This document shows positions 20,292-29,212 of a stretch of 64,000 nt of DNA, piece after piece; the stretch's first letter is position 1; every line of letters starts with the position of its first letter. Source of the DNA: Sinorhizobium arboris LMG 14919 (GTDB lineage: Bacteria; Pseudomonadota; Alphaproteobacteria; Rhizobiales; Rhizobiaceae); the NCBI RefSeq assembly GCF_000427465.1, contig NZ_ATYB01000014.1, forward strand, positions 3,041,058 to 3,105,057. Reading direction: 5' to 3'. The position numbers were made by a program, and so were the translations under genes. Under the pieces are notes generated by a model. It worked only from the letters and a program-made list of their open reading frames with translations, was not told the DNA's origin and made no database searches.

Positions 20292-21844
20292 GCGAAAACT
20301 CCGTGCATGAACCAGCGGGGCGAGGCGGTCTCTCTTCCGTAAAGGCCCTCGCGAAACAGCCAGAAGCGGCGCCCGTCCTGATCCTCGATCCGGAAATAGT
20401 CGCGCGTCGGATGGTTCTCCCCGTCGATCCACCATTCGGCGGCGATGCGCTCCGGCCCCTCGGCACGGGCGACGCGGTACCGGGTCTTGCGCCAGTTGAA
20501 GCTGCGCGGCGCGCCCTCGGGCACTTCCGCCGTCGCCTCCACCGGTTCGGGATGGGCGAAAATCCGAAGCGGACGGTTCTCGGGGAAAGCGCCCTCTTCA
20601 AGGGCAGGCGGCCTCAGGACCGCGGCCACGTCCGTCACGGAGGCAAATCCGCCCGCCCGTTCCGGCAGATGGCTTTCGGCAAGGGTCGCCTGCATCAGGC
20701 AATCCGGCCCGAAGCGGGCGGAGACCTTGTCGACGAAGGCCGCCAGCGGTTGGCTTTCGTCGGGAACGCCGGAAAAATCCTGCTGCGCCGGATCGAGCCT
20801 TTCGCTTCTGAGGACCGAAAGCCGGACGATCTCGAAACCATATCCTGCATCGAGATCGTCATGAACCGCCTGCAGCCGCTCGCGAAAGAGAGCGGCGATG
20901 CGACCGGCATCGTTCAAGGGCACGGCCGCGTGGGCGCGAACGCGGAATACCCTGCCGTCGACCCGGAAGAGAAGAAGTTCGAAGAGCCGCCCGCCTTCGC
21001 CATGCCGCTCCAGCGACGAGCGGACATCCCTGGCGAGATGCCGGGTCAGTTCGAGAATGTATTCCTCGTCCTGCAGCGGCTCGGCGAGCCGGCGTTCGGC
21101 GGAGAAGCTCGCCACGGGCAGCCGGGGTGAAAGCGGCTCGTCCTCGAAGCCCCTCGCCTGATCGAGCCTGAGGAGAAGAAAAGAGCCGAAGCGGCGGGCG
21201 AGCGGCGCCCGCGGCGCTTCGAGAAGATCGCCGATCTGCTTCAGCCCGACCCGTTCGAGTGCGGCCGAGGTCTCCGCCGGCAGTCGCAGCGCGGCGACCG
21301 GCAGGGGTGCAAGAACCGGATCCCCATCCCCGGGCGCAATGACGTCGATATCGCCGTACCGGGTGACGGCCCAGGAAAGGCCGGCTGTGGAGGAGACGGT
21401 CGCCCGCGCCTCGACGCCGAGAGAGAAAAGACGCGACAGGACATCGCTTATGAGCGCCTTTTCGCCGCCATGAAGATGGGCGCAGCCGGTGATATCGAGG
21501 AACAGCCCATCCGTGCCGTCGAGTGCCACGAGCGGCGTATAGCGATCGCACCAGTCGGCAAGCGCCTCCAGAAAGGCCAGGTCGGCGGCAGGATCGGCGG
21601 CAATCACGTCGAGCGAGGGACACATGGCGCGGGCTTCCGCCGCCCCCTGGCCGCGCTTCAGGCCGATGCGCTCTGCAAAAGTATCGAGCGCAACGAGCCG
21701 CATGGCATTGTCGATCTTGGCGGCGAAGACGACGGGCGGATGGTCAGGACGCCCGCGCGAAAGCCAGGAGGCGCCCCATCGGCTGCGCGCGATGCGATCG
21801 GCCGGCAGATGCGGAAAGTGGATCGACAGGATCCGCTGGCTCAT
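20288..21844 (-). CDS. imuB: ImuB, catalytically inactive Y-family polymerase homologue
   Basis: ImuB joins DnaE2 to the beta clamp in translesion synthesis and is a Y-family relative without polymerase acidic residues. The family opening [20 protein letters not shown] supports the ATG at 21844 (518 aa); upstream ATGs at 21877 and 21901 have equally weak ribosome-binding sites. Y-family landmarks are [24 protein letters not shown] and [22 protein letters not shown]. The start overlaps imuA by about 100 nt and the end overlaps dnaE2. Confidence 0.9.
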   Translation of the reverse strand: MSQRILSIHFPHLPADRIARSRWGASWLSRGRPDHPPVVFAAKIDNAMRLVALDTFAERIGLKRGQGAAEARAMCPSLDVIAADPAADLAFLEALADWCDRYTPLVALDGTDGLFLDITGCAHLHGGEKALISDVLSRLFSLGVEARATVSSTAGLSWAVTRYGDIDVIAPGDGDPVLAPLPVAALRLPAETSAALERVGLKQIGDLLEAPRAPLARRFGSFLLLRLDQARGFEDEPLSPRLPVASFSAERRLAEPLQDEEYILELTRHLARDVRSSLERHGEGGRLFELLLFRVDGRVFRVRAHAAVPLNDAGRIAALFRERLQAVHDDLDAGYGFEIVRLSVLRSERLDPAQQDFSGVPDESQPLAAFVDKVSARFGPDCLMQATLAESHLPERAGGFASVTDVAAVLRPPALEEGAFPENRPLRIFAHPEPVEATAEVPEGAPRSFNWRKTRYRVARAEGPERIAAEWWIDGENHPTRDYFRIEDQDGRRFWLFREGLYGRETASPRWFMHGVFA

Positions 21845-22697
21845 CGTTTGTCCGAAGAGCGGCGTTCCGGCATTCATCGAGTGAGTAGAAGCGGCGGTCA
21901 TGGGCGTTCCATTCAAGAAAGATGTCGTCAGAGGCTTGAAGCCTGCTTTTTTCGACAAGGAGGTGAAAGGCGGGATGGCCGATGCTGCCGCAAAGCACCG
22001 AACCATCGGGAAGAGGACGTTCGCCGGCCGGTGCCGGCCTGACCTGGAGCCGGAAGAAGGCGCTGCTCGCCTCCTCCTCGCCCGCCTGACGCAAGACGAG
22101 GAGAGGCACGCCGCCCGCCCGGGCCCTCACATGCAGACGCCGGCTCTCGCTCAAGGCGAGACAGGCAGGATTGCCGCGGATTTCCAGAACGACCGCGGCG
22201 AAGACCGGCACCGAAAGCGCCGTCTCGGTGATCCACAGCGCGTCCTTCACCGTGCGTGCCGAAACGAAGAGGAAGCGCTCGGCGTCGAGCCCATGGGCCT
22301 TGAGGCCCGGCCCATAAGGCTGACCCGCCTCACGGGCAGCAAGCGTCTGGCTGATCCAAAGGACCGGGGCCAGACAGCCATTCTCCTTCTTCTGCTGCTG
22401 ATAGAGCGCCGCAAGCGCCGCCACGAAACCGGCGGCCGCACCCGCATCCCGGGTCTCGGCATTGCGGATCTCCATCATGCCCTCGAGCGGCAACCCGCCG
22501 TTCAGGACGTCATCGAAGGGCGGGACGCCGAGCGGCAGGACCCTGCGGCGGGAGGCTTCCTCCTTCCCGCGCCGAAAGCCGGCAGGGTCAGCCGCCTTGG
22601 CCGACCGGACGCATCCCGGCAGCCCGCGATCTTCAATCCGCGCAATGGTCTCGCGAAGGGAAAGAATGGTTTGCCGTTGCACGGCGTTTCCGGCCAT
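21744..22697 (-). CDS. imuA: ImuA, RecA-like mutasome accessory protein
   Basis: ImuA (317 aa) is a RecA/SulA-related protein needed with ImuB and DnaE2 for damage-induced mutagenesis. RVLPLGVPPFDDVLNGGLPLEGMMEI is the usual ImuA opening of the ATPase-like core. It is the first gene of the imuA-imuB-dnaE2 operon, and its ATG lies 22 bp from a GTTC-N7-GTTC LexA-type box. The C-terminus extends about 100 nt over imuB. Confidence 0.9.
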   Translation of the reverse strand: MAGNAVQRQTILSLRETIARIEDRGLPGCVRSAKAADPAGFRRGKEEASRRRVLPLGVPPFDDVLNGGLPLEGMMEIRNAETRDAGAAAGFVAALAALYQQQKKENGCLAPVLWISQTLAAREAGQPYGPGLKAHGLDAERFLFVSARTVKDALWITETALSVPVFAAVVLEIRGNPACLALSESRRLHVRARAGGVPLLVLRQAGEEEASSAFFRLQVRPAPAGERPLPDGSVLCGSIGHPAFHLLVEKSRLQASDDIFLEWNAHDRRFYSLDECRNAALRTNDEPADPVDPLSASAGRSHRAQPMGRLLAFARAS

Positions 22698-22719
22698 GAC
22701 GGTCAGCTCCCATCTGCAT

Positions 22720-22734
22720 GTTCATGTTATGTTC
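22720..22734. promoter_or_regulatory. LexA-type SOS box of the imuA-imuB-dnaE2 operon
   Basis: GTTC ATGTTAT GTTC is an exact GTTC-N7-GTTC direct repeat, the alphaproteobacterial LexA operator. It sits 22 bp upstream of the imuA ATG, on the minus strand reading GAAC-N7-GAAC. Damage induction of this cassette through LexA is established in relatives. Confidence 0.85.
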
Positions 22735-22866
22735 TTATGGATTCCAGAGCTGCCCTCAAGAGTCAACAACCAATATTGAGAATATATTCCTTCCTCCTTC
22801 CGGGGAAGAATTCATCCCTCGAAAAACCGGGGCAAAATCGTTATATGAAGACGACAAGGAGTGCCC

Positions 22867-23301
22867 ATGGCCCGCATTGACCAGACCGATGATTGGCGGG
22901 AACGCCACGCACCGACGCTTACCGTATTCGAACAGCTCGCGTTTGAAGCCTACAGCCACCTGCCTGAGGAATTCCGCAAGCTGACGACGGACCTCACTAT
23001 CGAAGTCGCCGATTTTCCAAGCGACGATGTCTTCGAAGACATGGCGCTCGAAACGCCGTTCGACCTGCTGGGCCTCTTCGAAGGCCGCGGCATCGGCGAA
23101 CGCTTCACCATGGAAACCGGGGAGTTCCCGAACCGCATCACCCTCTACCGCCGCCCGATTATCGACTACTGGGCCGAAAACGAGGAAACGCTCGGCGACA
23201 TCATCACCCATGTGCTGATCCACGAGATCGGCCACCATTTCGGCCTGTCGGACGACGACATGGAACGGATTGAGGAAAGCGTGGAGCATGTGGGCGGCTG
23301 A
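22867..23301 (+). CDS. Metallopeptidase family protein (zincin-like)
   Basis: A 144-aa minimal zincin-like protein of the DUF1025/TTHA0227 type. The zinc-binding motif HEIGHHFG, an HExxH motif with a following conserved Gly, is at residues 119-126 of HVLIHEIGHHFGLSDDDMERIEE. The ATG at 22867 has AAGGAG 5 nt upstream. No signal peptide is seen, so it is probably cytoplasmic. Substrates are unknown for this family. Confidence 0.85.
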   Translation: MARIDQTDDWRERHAPTLTVFEQLAFEAYSHLPEEFRKLTTDLTIEVADFPSDDVFEDMALETPFDLLGLFEGRGIGERFTMETGEFPNRITLYRRPIIDYWAENEETLGDIITHVLIHEIGHHFGLSDDDMERIEESVEHVGG

Positions 23302-23386
23302 GCAGGACTCCCGTCCACGGCCGCCGGGACCTGCGCCCGCAAACCGACACTCACACATCCGTCACTTGAATCCGGAGCCGAATCGA

Positions 23387-23410
23387 CGTATATACAGATT
23401 CGTATATACG
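23387..23410. promoter_or_regulatory. Repeated palindromic operator of vapBC
   Basis: CGTATATAC occurs at 23387-23395 and 23401-23409; the second copy is part of the perfect palindrome CGTATATACG. The copies are 14 bp apart and 15-40 bp before the vapB ATG. VapB antitoxins bind such repeats to repress their own operon; binding here is inference. Confidence 0.55.
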
Positions 23411-23424
23411 ACAGGAGGCGCACC

Positions 23425-23685
23425 ATGCCCCACATCGCGCGCGTATTCCAATCCGGAAACTCTCAGGCGGTTCGCCTGCCGAAGGAATTTCGCCTCGATG
23501 TCGATCGTGTGGAAATCACGCAAGAGGGCGATGCGCTCATTCTGCGCCCGCATGTCGAGCGCGGTGAAACATGGTCGTCGCTGAAGGCGGCGCTGGCGCG
23601 TGGCGTCAGCGAGGATTTCACGCAGAGCGGGCGCGAGCAGTCAGAACCACAGGATCGGCCGGATCTTGACACGGTATTTCCGTGA
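23425..23685 (+). CDS. vapB: VapB-type antitoxin (AbrB/SpoVT fold)
   Basis: An 86-aa antitoxin starting MPHIARVFQSGNSQAVRLPKEF, the swapped-hairpin AbrB DNA-binding fold, followed by a toxin-binding tail with WSSLKAALARGVSEDF. AGGAGG precedes the ATG. The stop overlaps the GTG of vapC (GTGA), the usual coupled antitoxin-toxin arrangement. Confidence 0.92.
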   Translation: MPHIARVFQSGNSQAVRLPKEFRLDVDRVEITQEGDALILRPHVERGETWSSLKAALARGVSEDFTQSGREQSEPQDRPDLDTVFP

Positions 23686-24098
23686 TTTCGCATCTCCTCG
23701 ACACCAACGCTGTCATCGCCTTGATCGGCCGCAGGTCGGAAATACTGGTCAACCGAGTGCTCCAGAGCCCCGAAGGGACGATCGGCCTATCGCCGATTGT
23801 CGCGCATGAACTGTATTACGGTGCGCAGAAGAGCGCGAGAGTCCAGCACAATCTGGAAACCTTGCGCCTGCTGTTTGCGGATTTCCCGATCCTCGATTTC
23901 GACCAGCGCGACGCCTTTGCCGCCGGCGGTATCCGGGCCGCCCTGGCCGCGAAGGGAACACCCATCGGTCCCTATGACGTGTTGATCGCCGGTCAGGCGA
24001 AAGCGCGCGGCCTGACGCTCGTCACCAACAATGTCGGCGAGTTCAAACGGATCGAAGGCCTTCGCGTGGAAGACTGGTCGGCGAAGCACGGATCATGA
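23682..24098 (+). CDS. vapC: VapC-type PIN-domain ribonuclease toxin
   Basis: A 138-aa PIN nuclease toxin that in characterised relatives cleaves tRNA or rRNA. The active-site acids are in place: Asp7 in LLDTN, the Glu of AHELYYGAQ, and the Asp of IGPYDVLIAGQA, followed by LVTNNVGEFKRI. It starts at GTG 23682 overlapping the vapB stop. No truncation is seen, so the pair looks functional. Confidence 0.92.
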   Translation: MISHLLDTNAVIALIGRRSEILVNRVLQSPEGTIGLSPIVAHELYYGAQKSARVQHNLETLRLLFADFPILDFDQRDAFAAGGIRAALAAKGTPIGPYDVLIAGQAKARGLTLVTNNVGEFKRIEGLRVEDWSAKHGS

Positions 24099-24143
24099 CC
24101 GCCTGTCGACGCCGACGCATACCCGACCGCAGGGCCGGGCCCC

Positions 24144-24350
24144 CTACTGCTCCGACAGTTTCATATCCGGGTGATAGTCCTTGCCCTCCACTTCCTTCAC
24201 CACCGCCTGGCCGCATTGCATGTGCTGGGTATCGGCATTGAAGGCATAGGTCGGCGAGCCGTGCAGCGCCCACCCCTGGTTCAATGCGGCCGTCACCTTG
24301 TGGCAGAAGGCGGCGTCGTCGGGGCCGGTGAGAAAGCGGTAGAGTTTCAA
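24144..24350 (-). CDS. DUF1737 domain-containing small protein
   Basis: A 68-aa protein (starts MKLYRFLTGPDDAAFCHKVTAALNQGW, then LHGSPTYAFN) matching DUF1737, a short domain of unknown function. Its ATG overlaps the stop of the upstream lyase gene (ATGA), so it is translated with it. Function unknown. Confidence 0.8.
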   Translation of the reverse strand: MKLYRFLTGPDDAAFCHKVTAALNQGWALHGSPTYAFNADTQHMQCGQAVVKEVEGKDYHPDMKLSEQ

Positions 24351-25264
24351 GATTTTGCCTTTCGTTTTTCGATGAGGTCCGCCTTGGCGGCGATCCTCAT
24401 CGCCTGCTCCAGGTGGAGACGCTCGACCATCCGGCCATGAAGGTTGATGACGCCCCTGCCGGCATGGTCCGGCAGGGCAAAGGCGTCGATGATCGCGCGC
24501 GCCTCCTCGACCGCGGCCTCGTCCGGGCCGAAATGCCGGTTGGCCGCTTCGATCTGCGCCGGATGGATCAGCATCTTGCCGTCAAAGCCCATGTCGCGCC
24601 CCTGTCGGCATTCCGCCTCGAGCCCTTCCGGATCGCGGAAATCGTTGAAGACCGCGTCGATGGCGTCCAGCCCGCTGCCGCGCGCGGCAAGAAGGATCTG
24701 CATCAGCCAGGGGACGAGATAGGTCCGGCCCGGAAGGGCGGGCACGCCCGTCTCCTTGCGAAGGTCGTTCAGCCCGACGACGAAACAGTCGAGCCGGCCG
24801 CCGGACGTGCGGCCGGTCTCGGCGATCGCCGGCGCGTTCACGACCCCGTGCGGCGTCTCGATCATCGCCCAGAGCCGCAACTCTTCCGGCGCGTCTCTTT
24901 CCGAAAGCCAGTCGAGCGGGCCTTGAATATCGGCCGGGCTTTCGACCTTGGGCAGAAGGATCGCATCGGGCCGGGCCGCGAGAGCCGCGGCGAGATCGGC
25001 CTCGCCGAAGCCGGAACCCGCCGTATTGACGCGGATGACCGTTTCGCCCTGCGGCCGGTTCCGGGCAAGATGCCGGACGAGCGCATCGCGTGCTCCAGCC
25101 TTGCGGTCCGGCAAGACCGCGTCCTCGAGGTCGAAGATGACGGCGTCCGCCGCCAGAGCGCAGACCTTGGCGAGCGCACGCTGATTGTCGGCCGGAACCG
25201 AGAGCACCGAGCGGCGCAGCCGCACGGGATGATGGTCGATTGCTCTGGTGCTGTTCCCTGTCAT
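24347..25264 (-). CDS. HpcH/HpaI aldolase family CoA ester lyase (CitE-like)
   Basis: A 305-aa TIM-barrel lyase of the CitE group, which cleaves or forms acyl-CoA esters such as malyl-CoA or citramalyl-CoA. Visible motifs are RSVLSVPADN, FDLEDAVLPDRK with the Mg-binding acids, RVNTAGSGFGEADL, LLPKVESPADI, MIETPHGVVNA and GKMLIHPAQIEAAN. No citrate lyase alpha or gamma subunit is nearby, so it is a stand-alone lyase whose substrate is undetermined. Confidence 0.85.
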   Translation of the reverse strand: MTGNSTRAIDHHPVRLRRSVLSVPADNQRALAKVCALAADAVIFDLEDAVLPDRKAGARDALVRHLARNRPQGETVIRVNTAGSGFGEADLAAALAARPDAILLPKVESPADIQGPLDWLSERDAPEELRLWAMIETPHGVVNAPAIAETGRTSGGRLDCFVVGLNDLRKETGVPALPGRTYLVPWLMQILLAARGSGLDAIDAVFNDFRDPEGLEAECRQGRDMGFDGKMLIHPAQIEAANRHFGPDEAAVEEARAIIDAFALPDHAGRGVINLHGRMVERLHLEQAMRIAAKADLIEKRKAKS

Positions 25265-25370
25265 GCCGTTCGTTGTGCCTGCCTTTCAACCTTTGCGCAA
25301 GACGAGACGAGCGAACCCTCTTGCAAGCCGCATCGCCAACACCCACATGCCGATCAGAAAGGTGACAATC

Positions 25371-25622
25371 ATGCAAAGCATCCGCTCTGTTCTCTTCACG
25401 GCCGCTGCCATCACCATCACGCTCGTGGCCTTCGTGTTCACCGCCTCGCTCGCCCTGGCGCTCGCCGGGATCGCCGCCATTGTTGCCGTCGGCAGCGCCA
25501 TCGCCGCCAAGCTCAACGGACGGCCTGTGCATGCTCAAGCGCACCCACGTTCGAATCCGACAAGCAATCAGCGCGAAATGCGGATATGGAACGACGGGCG
25601 CGGGACGATCATAGATCTTTAG
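25371..25622 (+). CDS. Small membrane protein, 83 aa
   Basis: MQSIRSVLF is followed by a long hydrophobic stretch (about residues 9-40: AAAITITLVAFVFTASLALA and on) that could be a hairpin of two short membrane helices or one signal-anchor. A polar tail follows. AAAGGTGA lies about 9 nt before the ATG at 25371; an ATG at 25347 is an alternative. Family and function unknown. Confidence 0.65.
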   Translation: MQSIRSVLFTAAAITITLVAFVFTASLALALAGIAAIVAVGSAIAAKLNGRPVHAQAHPRSNPTSNQREMRIWNDGRGTIIDL

Positions 25623-25768
25623 AATCGGATTGCCGGAAGCGGGATGAGAACGAGCGTGAAGCGGTTTTCCGCGCCCATCCCGCTCCCTGAAAGCAGATTC
25701 TCCTTCATTTCGGCGCAAAACTGATCTAAACGCTTATCGACATTTCCGCTGAAATCGAAGGCCAAGTC

Positions 25769-26374
25769 ATGGACAAGTTCGTCAAGCTCACCGGCGTTGC
25801 CGCTCCCCTGCCCGTCGTCAACATCGACACGGACATGATCATTCCGAAGGATTACCTGAAGACGATCAAGCGCACCGGCCTTGGCACGGGCCTCTTCGCC
25901 GAGGCGCGCTACAACGAGGACGGCACTCCCAATCCGGACTTCGTCCTCAACAAGCCTGCCTATCAGAATGCCAAGATTCTCGTCGCCGGAGACAATTTCG
26001 GCTGCGGCTCCTCGCGCGAACATGCACCCTGGGCGCTTCTCGATTTCGGCATCCGCTGCGTCATCTCGAGCTCGTTCGCCGACATCTTCTACAACAACTG
26101 TTTCAAGAACGGCATTCTGCCCATCGTCGTCAGCCAGGAAGACCTCGACAAGCTGATGGATGACGCCAGCCGCGGCTCCAACGCCATTCTCACGGTCGAT
26201 CTCGAAGCGCAGGAAATCACCGGCCCGGACGGCGGCTCGATCAAGTTCGAGGTCGATGCCTTCAAACGTCATTGCCTGCTGAACGGCCTCGACGATATCG
26301 GCCTCACGCTCGAAAAGGGACGCTCCATCGACAATTTCGAGAAGGCGGCGGCCGCTTCGCGCCCCTGGGCCTGA
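25769..26374 (+). CDS. leuD: 3-isopropylmalate dehydratase small subunit
   Basis: LeuD (201 aa) pairs with LeuC to isomerise 2- to 3-isopropylmalate in leucine synthesis. It opens [31 protein letters not shown] and carries the swivel-domain signature [17 protein letters not shown] at about residues 73-89. leuC is not in this window, as is usual in rhizobia. A RidA gene follows 8 bp downstream. Confidence 0.96.
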   Translation: MDKFVKLTGVAAPLPVVNIDTDMIIPKDYLKTIKRTGLGTGLFAEARYNEDGTPNPDFVLNKPAYQNAKILVAGDNFGCGSSREHAPWALLDFGIRCVISSSFADIFYNNCFKNGILPIVVSQEDLDKLMDDASRGSNAILTVDLEAQEITGPDGGSIKFEVDAFKRHCLLNGLDDIGLTLEKGRSIDNFEKAAAASRPWA

Positions 26375-26382
26375 GCTACGGC

Positions 26383-26763
26383 ATGACGCGCAAGCTCATC
26401 TCGTCGGGTTCGCCCTTCGAAAAGACGGCAGGCTATTCCCGCGCCGTCGCGAAGGGCGACTGGTGCTTCGTTTCCGGCACGACCGGCTACGACTACGCCA
26501 CCATGACCATGCCGGAAACGGTGGAGGAACAGGCGCGCAACTGCCTGAAGACGATCGAAAACGCCTTGAAGGAAGCCGGTTTCTCGCTGTCGGACGTGGT
26601 GCGCAACCACTACTACGTCACCGATGCGAGCCTTGCCGATCGCGTCTTCCCGATCTTCGGCGAGACATTCGGCGACATCCGCCCGGCCGCGACGATGATC
26701 GTTTGCGATCTCATCCGCCCGGAAATGCTGATCGAGATCGAGGTCACGGCGTTTCGGGGGTAA
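26383..26763 (+). CDS. RidA family protein
   Basis: A 126-aa Rid/YjgF family protein, which typically deaminates reactive enamine/imine intermediates. The layout is standard: GSPFEKTAGYSRAVAKGDWCFVSGTTGYD, EEQARNCLKTIENALKEAGFSL and ATMIVCDLIRPEMLIEIEVTA. It follows leuD by 8 bp. The usual Arg of RidA active sites lies in DIRPAATM-like context, so activity is plausible but untested. Confidence 0.85.
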   Translation: MTRKLISSGSPFEKTAGYSRAVAKGDWCFVSGTTGYDYATMTMPETVEEQARNCLKTIENALKEAGFSLSDVVRNHYYVTDASLADRVFPIFGETFGDIRPAATMIVCDLIRPEMLIEIEVTAFRG

Positions 26764-26780
26764 GGCAGAGACGCTACCCC

Positions 26781-26872
26781 AGTCCACTCCCCGCAAGCGG
26801 CGTGCGGGAACTGGAAGAGCGCCCTCGTCCCTTCGCGCCGCTTGCGGGGAGAAGGTCGCGGCAGCGGGATGA
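26781..26872. repeat. Degenerate palindromic intergenic repeat (RIME-like)
   Basis: CCCCGCAAGCGGCG (26789-26802) and CGCCGCTTGCGGGG (26836-26849) form a 14-bp perfect inverted repeat. The flank GAAGGTCGCGGCAGCGGGATGAG resembles the element at 15717. With the SAM-II riboswitch downstream it fills the 312-bp gap between the ridA-like gene and metA. Confidence 0.6.
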
Positions 26873-26940
26873 GAGAGGCCGCTCGAGGCCGTCGAATCCT
26901 TTTTCATTGACCGCGATACCTGCCTCGCGCTATCAAACCA

Positions 26941-26993
26941 TCCGTGGTGATTTGGCCGGCCGGCTTGCAGCCACGTTAAAGAAGTCGCTAAAG
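26941..26993 (+). ncRNA. SAM-II riboswitch (metA motif)
   Basis: The 53-nt aptamer carries the SAM-II conserved blocks in order: CGTGGTGATTTG, GGCTTGCAGCCACG, TTAAA and AAGTCGCTAAAG. P1 forms from CGTGG (26943-26947) and CCACG (26971-26975); the TCGCTAAA end makes the pseudoknot. It lies 82 nt before metA and represses methionine synthesis when S-adenosylmethionine is bound. Confidence 0.95.
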
Positions 26994-27020
26994 GGCCGAG
27001 GGAACAATAGATTTCCGAGG

Positions 27021-27053
27021 ACCGGTCGCGATCAATTCGCCGCCGGTTTTTTT
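27021..27053 (+). terminator. Possible attenuator hairpin between SAM-II aptamer and metA
   Basis: ACCGG (27021-27025) can pair with CCGGT (27043-27047), with partial inner pairing, and is directly followed by seven T residues ending 22 nt before the metA ATG. This could let the riboswitch act by transcription termination. The stem is short, so it is tentative. Confidence 0.45.
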
Positions 27054-27075
27054 GTATTCGATCGAGTGGACACCC

Positions 27076-27996
27076 ATGCCCATCAAGATACCCGATACGC
27101 TGCCCGCTTTCGAAACCCTCGTTCACGAGGGTGTGCGGCTGATGACCGAGACCGCGGCGATCCGCCAGGATATCCGGCCGCTGCAGATCGGACTCTTGAA
27201 CCTCATGCCCAACAAGATCAAGACCGAAATCCAGATGGCGCGGCTGATCGGCGCCACGCCGCTTCAGGTCGAATTGACGCTGGTCCGGGTCAACGGCCAC
27301 CGGCCGAAGAACACGCCCGAAGAGCATCTGCTCGCCTTTTACGAGACCTTCGACGACGTGGAGGCCCGCAAGTTCGACGGCTTCATCATCACCGGCGCGC
27401 CGGTCGAGACGCTCGAATATGAAGAGGTCACCTACTGGAAGGAGTTGCAGCGCATCTTCGACTGGACGGCGACCAACGTCCATTCGACGCTGAACGTCTG
27501 CTGGGGCGCGATGGCAGCGATCTACCATTTCCACGGAGTTCCGAAGTATCCGCTGAAGGAGAAGGCCTTCGGCGTCTACCGCCACCAGAACCTCAAACCC
27601 TCCTCGGTTTATCTGAACGGCTTTTCCGACGATTTCGCTGTGCCCGTGTCGCGCTGGACCGAAGTGCGCCGCTCCGACATCGACCGGGTGCCGGGCCTCG
27701 AGATCCTGATGGAGTCGAAGGAGATGGGCGTCTGCCTCGTGCATGAAAAGAAGGGCAATCGGCTCTACATGTTCAATCACGTCGAATATGATTCGACGTC
27801 CCTGTCCGAGGAATATTTCCGCGATGTCGATGCCGGCGTGCCGATCAAGCTGCCGCACGACTATTTCCCGCACAACGATTCAGCGCTTCCGCCGCAGAAC
27901 CGCTGGCGCAGCCATGCACACCTCTTCTTCGGCAACTGGATCAACGAGATCTACCAGACGACGCCCTACGAGTTGGCGAAGATCGGAGAGCGTTGA
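27076..27996 (+). CDS. metA: Homoserine O-acyltransferase MetA, probably acetyl-CoA type
   Basis: MetA (306 aa) acylates homoserine, the first committed step of methionine synthesis. The catalytic Cys142 sits in LNVCWGAMA. Residue 111 is Glu in [16 protein letters not shown]; Glu at this site has been tied to acetyl-CoA use, Gly to succinyl-CoA, so an acetyltransferase is predicted. Synthesis is controlled by the SAM-II riboswitch upstream. The ribosome-binding site is weak (GTGGA). Confidence 0.95.
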   Translation: MPIKIPDTLPAFETLVHEGVRLMTETAAIRQDIRPLQIGLLNLMPNKIKTEIQMARLIGATPLQVELTLVRVNGHRPKNTPEEHLLAFYETFDDVEARKFDGFIITGAPVETLEYEEVTYWKELQRIFDWTATNVHSTLNVCWGAMAAIYHFHGVPKYPLKEKAFGVYRHQNLKPSSVYLNGFSDDFAVPVSRWTEVRRSDIDRVPGLEILMESKEMGVCLVHEKKGNRLYMFNHVEYDSTSLSEEYFRDVDAGVPIKLPHDYFPHNDSALPPQNRWRSHAHLFFGNWINEIYQTTPYELAKIGER

Positions 27997-28077
27997 AGTA
28001 AAAAGCATGACTTTCCGGTTGCCGCACCGCCGGAAATGCAGCAGGTTGGCGCCGACTCGCGGAAAATGGGGAGATGC

Positions 28078-29094
28078 ATGGGAACAGACACGGAAATCTT
28101 CGGCCACCTGCCCTCCGGCGAGCCCGTACACCGCATGACGCTTAAGGGCGGCGGGCTGACGGCCTCGGTGATCACCTGGGGCTCGGTCATCCAGGATCTG
28201 CGGCTCGAAGGACATGCAGCCCCGCTCGTGCTCGGCTTCGAGGATTTCGAAAGCTATCCGGCCCATTCCTCCTATTTCGGCGCCACCCCCGGCCGCAACG
28301 CCAACCGCATCGGCGGCGGCCGCTTCGCGCTCGAAGGCAAGGCCTATCAACTCGAGCTCAACGAGAAGGGCGCCACGCATCTCCACGGCGGCAGCGACAA
28401 TGTCGGCAAGCGCAACTGGTCGATCCTCAGGCTGGCCGAAGACAGCGTAACGCTCGAGATCACCGATCCGGACGGCCGCGCCGGCTATCCGGGCAATTGC
28501 ACGATCACCTGCACCTATACGCTGAAACCGGGCGGCACGTTCAACGTCGTCTACGAAACGCAAACCGACGCGCCGACTCTCGCCAATGTCTGCCAGCACA
28601 GCTATTTCAACCTCGATGGCAGCCCGAACGCATTCGGTCACGACATCATGATCGCCGCAGACCATTACCTGCCGACCGACGAGCGGCAGATTCCGACGGG
28701 CGAGATCCGCCCCGTCGCCGGCACCGCCTTCGATCTGCGCGAAATGACCTCGCTGAGACGGCAGCTCGACGGCGACGGGATAGCCTACGACCACAATTTC
28801 TGCCTCTCGCCGGAACGAATGCGGAAGCGCTCCGTGGCGCTCGTACGCAGCATCAATTCCGGCATCTCGCTGGAAGTGCTGACGACGGAGCCCGGCATCC
28901 AGCTCTATACCGGAGAAAAGCTCGACGTACCGGTTCCCGGCCTCGAAGGCCGGCGCTACGGCCCCTTCGCCGGCCTTTGCCTCGAAACGCAGATCTGGCC
29001 CGATGCGGTGAATCACCAAGGTTTCCCGAAGGCGGTGCTGAGACCCGGCGAAACGCTCCGGCAGGAGACCGATTACGTGTTCATGAAGAGCTGA
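28078..29094 (+). CDS. galM: Aldose 1-epimerase (mutarotase)
   Basis: A 338-aa GalM-type beta-sandwich enzyme that interconverts alpha and beta anomers of sugars. Motifs are FGATPGRNANRIGGGRF, THLHGGSDNVGKRNW, NVCQHSYFNLDG with the catalytic His, and TTEPGIQLYTGEK; a Glu in GLCLETQIWPDAVN is the expected base. The ATG at 28078 has GGGGAG upstream. It lies between metA and the accessory carbohydrate locus but points away from the latter. Confidence 0.92.
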   Translation: MGTDTEIFGHLPSGEPVHRMTLKGGGLTASVITWGSVIQDLRLEGHAAPLVLGFEDFESYPAHSSYFGATPGRNANRIGGGRFALEGKAYQLELNEKGATHLHGGSDNVGKRNWSILRLAEDSVTLEITDPDGRAGYPGNCTITCTYTLKPGGTFNVVYETQTDAPTLANVCQHSYFNLDGSPNAFGHDIMIAADHYLPTDERQIPTGEIRPVAGTAFDLREMTSLRRQLDGDGIAYDHNFCLSPERMRKRSVALVRSINSGISLEVLTTEPGIQLYTGEKLDVPVPGLEGRRYGPFAGLCLETQIWPDAVNHQGFPKAVLRPGETLRQETDYVFMKS

Positions 29095-29212
29095 GGCGGT
29101 GGAGGCGGGATCTCGTCACCAGAGCGTTTAAAGCATCGAACTACGCACCTCCGCACGGAAAACCCCTACGCACTGTTCCTGGAAATGCTCTGAGACCAAA
29201 CTGGGCTCTGAC

